From NCBI GenBank assembly GCA_021788115.1, contig JAJYLA010000026.1, positions 1 through 33,314 of the forward strand: a stretch of 33,314 bases of DNA, given 5' to 3'. The number at the start of each line of letters is the position of its first letter. Positions within the stretch are counted from its first letter, which is position 1. The position numbers were made by a program, and so were the translations under genes. The notes beneath the pieces are model-generated. The model was not told the DNA's origin. It saw nothing but the letters and a program-made list of their open reading frames with translations, and ran no database searches. Positions 33,218 through 33,314 of this stretch are shown in pieces. Source of the stretch: Actinomycetes bacterium. GTDB lineage: Bacteria; Actinomycetota; Acidimicrobiia; Acidimicrobiales; Palsa-688.

Positions 33218-33314
33218 CGTGGCGCCCCGGTCGTCGTCCGTCCCTGCCCGGGCGCCTCCGCGACGGCCGCCAGCGGCCCGGCGGCAACCACCTCGGGCTC
33301 CACGGGGGGCGGCC
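33214..33314 (-). CDS. C-terminal end of an upstream ORF (possibly CcmF)
   Basis: An open minus-strand frame enters from the right edge and gives 32 residues, PPPVEPEVVAAGPL through TTTGAPR, ending in a TGA that overlaps the CcmG start. The tail is Pro/Glu-rich and carries no domain. From operon logic the gene could be ccmF (heme lyase), but nothing in the visible part proves it. Confidence 0.5.
   Translation of the reverse strand, partial: PPPVEPEVVAAGPLAAVAEAPGQGRTTTGAPR

Overview
The window is very GC-rich, densely packed DNA from a bacterial chromosome. The gene content points to Actinomycetota, probably an Acidimicrobiia-like or other deep lineage rather than Streptomyces or Mycobacterium. 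Supporting markers are a WhiB-family regulator, a PdtaS-type histidine kinase, the actinobacterial trio MSMEG_4193-like phosphomutase / DUF3090 / SCO1664, DUF3107, a nitrobindin, a SigF/SigB-type sigma factor, an HU with a Lys/Ala tail, many GTG starts, GTGA start-stop overlaps, and several genes where a TANNNT box lies 6-9 nt before a GTG start (leaderless transcription). No rRNA, tRNA, CRISPR array, phage or insertion sequence was seen. No stretch longer than about 230 bp lacks a gene. Assignment below phylum is inference.

Layout. 1-3302 (minus): Lon protease, then HU, then a Lys/Ala-rich ORF with an 18-bp tandem repeat that runs off the left edge. 3437-6106: a stand-alone ATP-dependent DNA ligase and, convergent to it, an acyl-CoA synthetase. 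6243-9786 (plus): a three-gene, 4-nt-overlapping operon of a MGDG-synthase-type glycosyltransferase fused to a degenerate NodB-like domain, a polysaccharide deacetylase and a beta-lactamase-like serine hydrolase. 9755-10795: an AhpD-like protein and a nitrobindin, divergent. 11011-15446 (plus): acyl-CoA synthetase, UbiB/ABC1 kinase-like protein and acyl-CoA dehydrogenase. 15460-18142: family-5 uracil-DNA glycosylase, and divergently the phosphomutase/DUF3090/SCO1664 trio. 18147-19914 (minus): EtfB and EtfA. 20004-22212 (plus): RsbW-like protein, sigma factor and diacylglycerol-kinase-family lipid kinase.

22440-26739: WhiB1-like regulator (plus), convergent with a tight minus-strand operon of DUF3107, two ArsA/Get3-like ATPases and PdtaS. 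26858-31191: dGTPase-like HD hydrolase, a minus-strand Mrp/ApbC Fe-S carrier, and divergently a SufR-like repressor plus a cysteine desulfurase, with a palindrome between the two promoters. 31241-33314 (minus): cytochrome c maturation genes (the end of an upstream gene, CcmG, CcmH, CcmI-like TPR protein).

Themes. Fatty-acid oxidation and its electron transfer recur (two acyl-CoA synthetases, acyl-CoA dehydrogenase, EtfAB). Redox, Fe-S and nitric-oxide-related functions also recur (WhiB, PdtaS, the ArsA pair, nitrobindin, AhpD-like, SufR-like, IscS, Mrp). The most unusual items are the glycosyltransferase/deacetylase fusion operon, the operon joining PdtaS to the ArsA-like pair beside whiB1 with a CRP-type site, and the CTACC-N6-GGTAG palindrome between mrp and the sufR-like gene.
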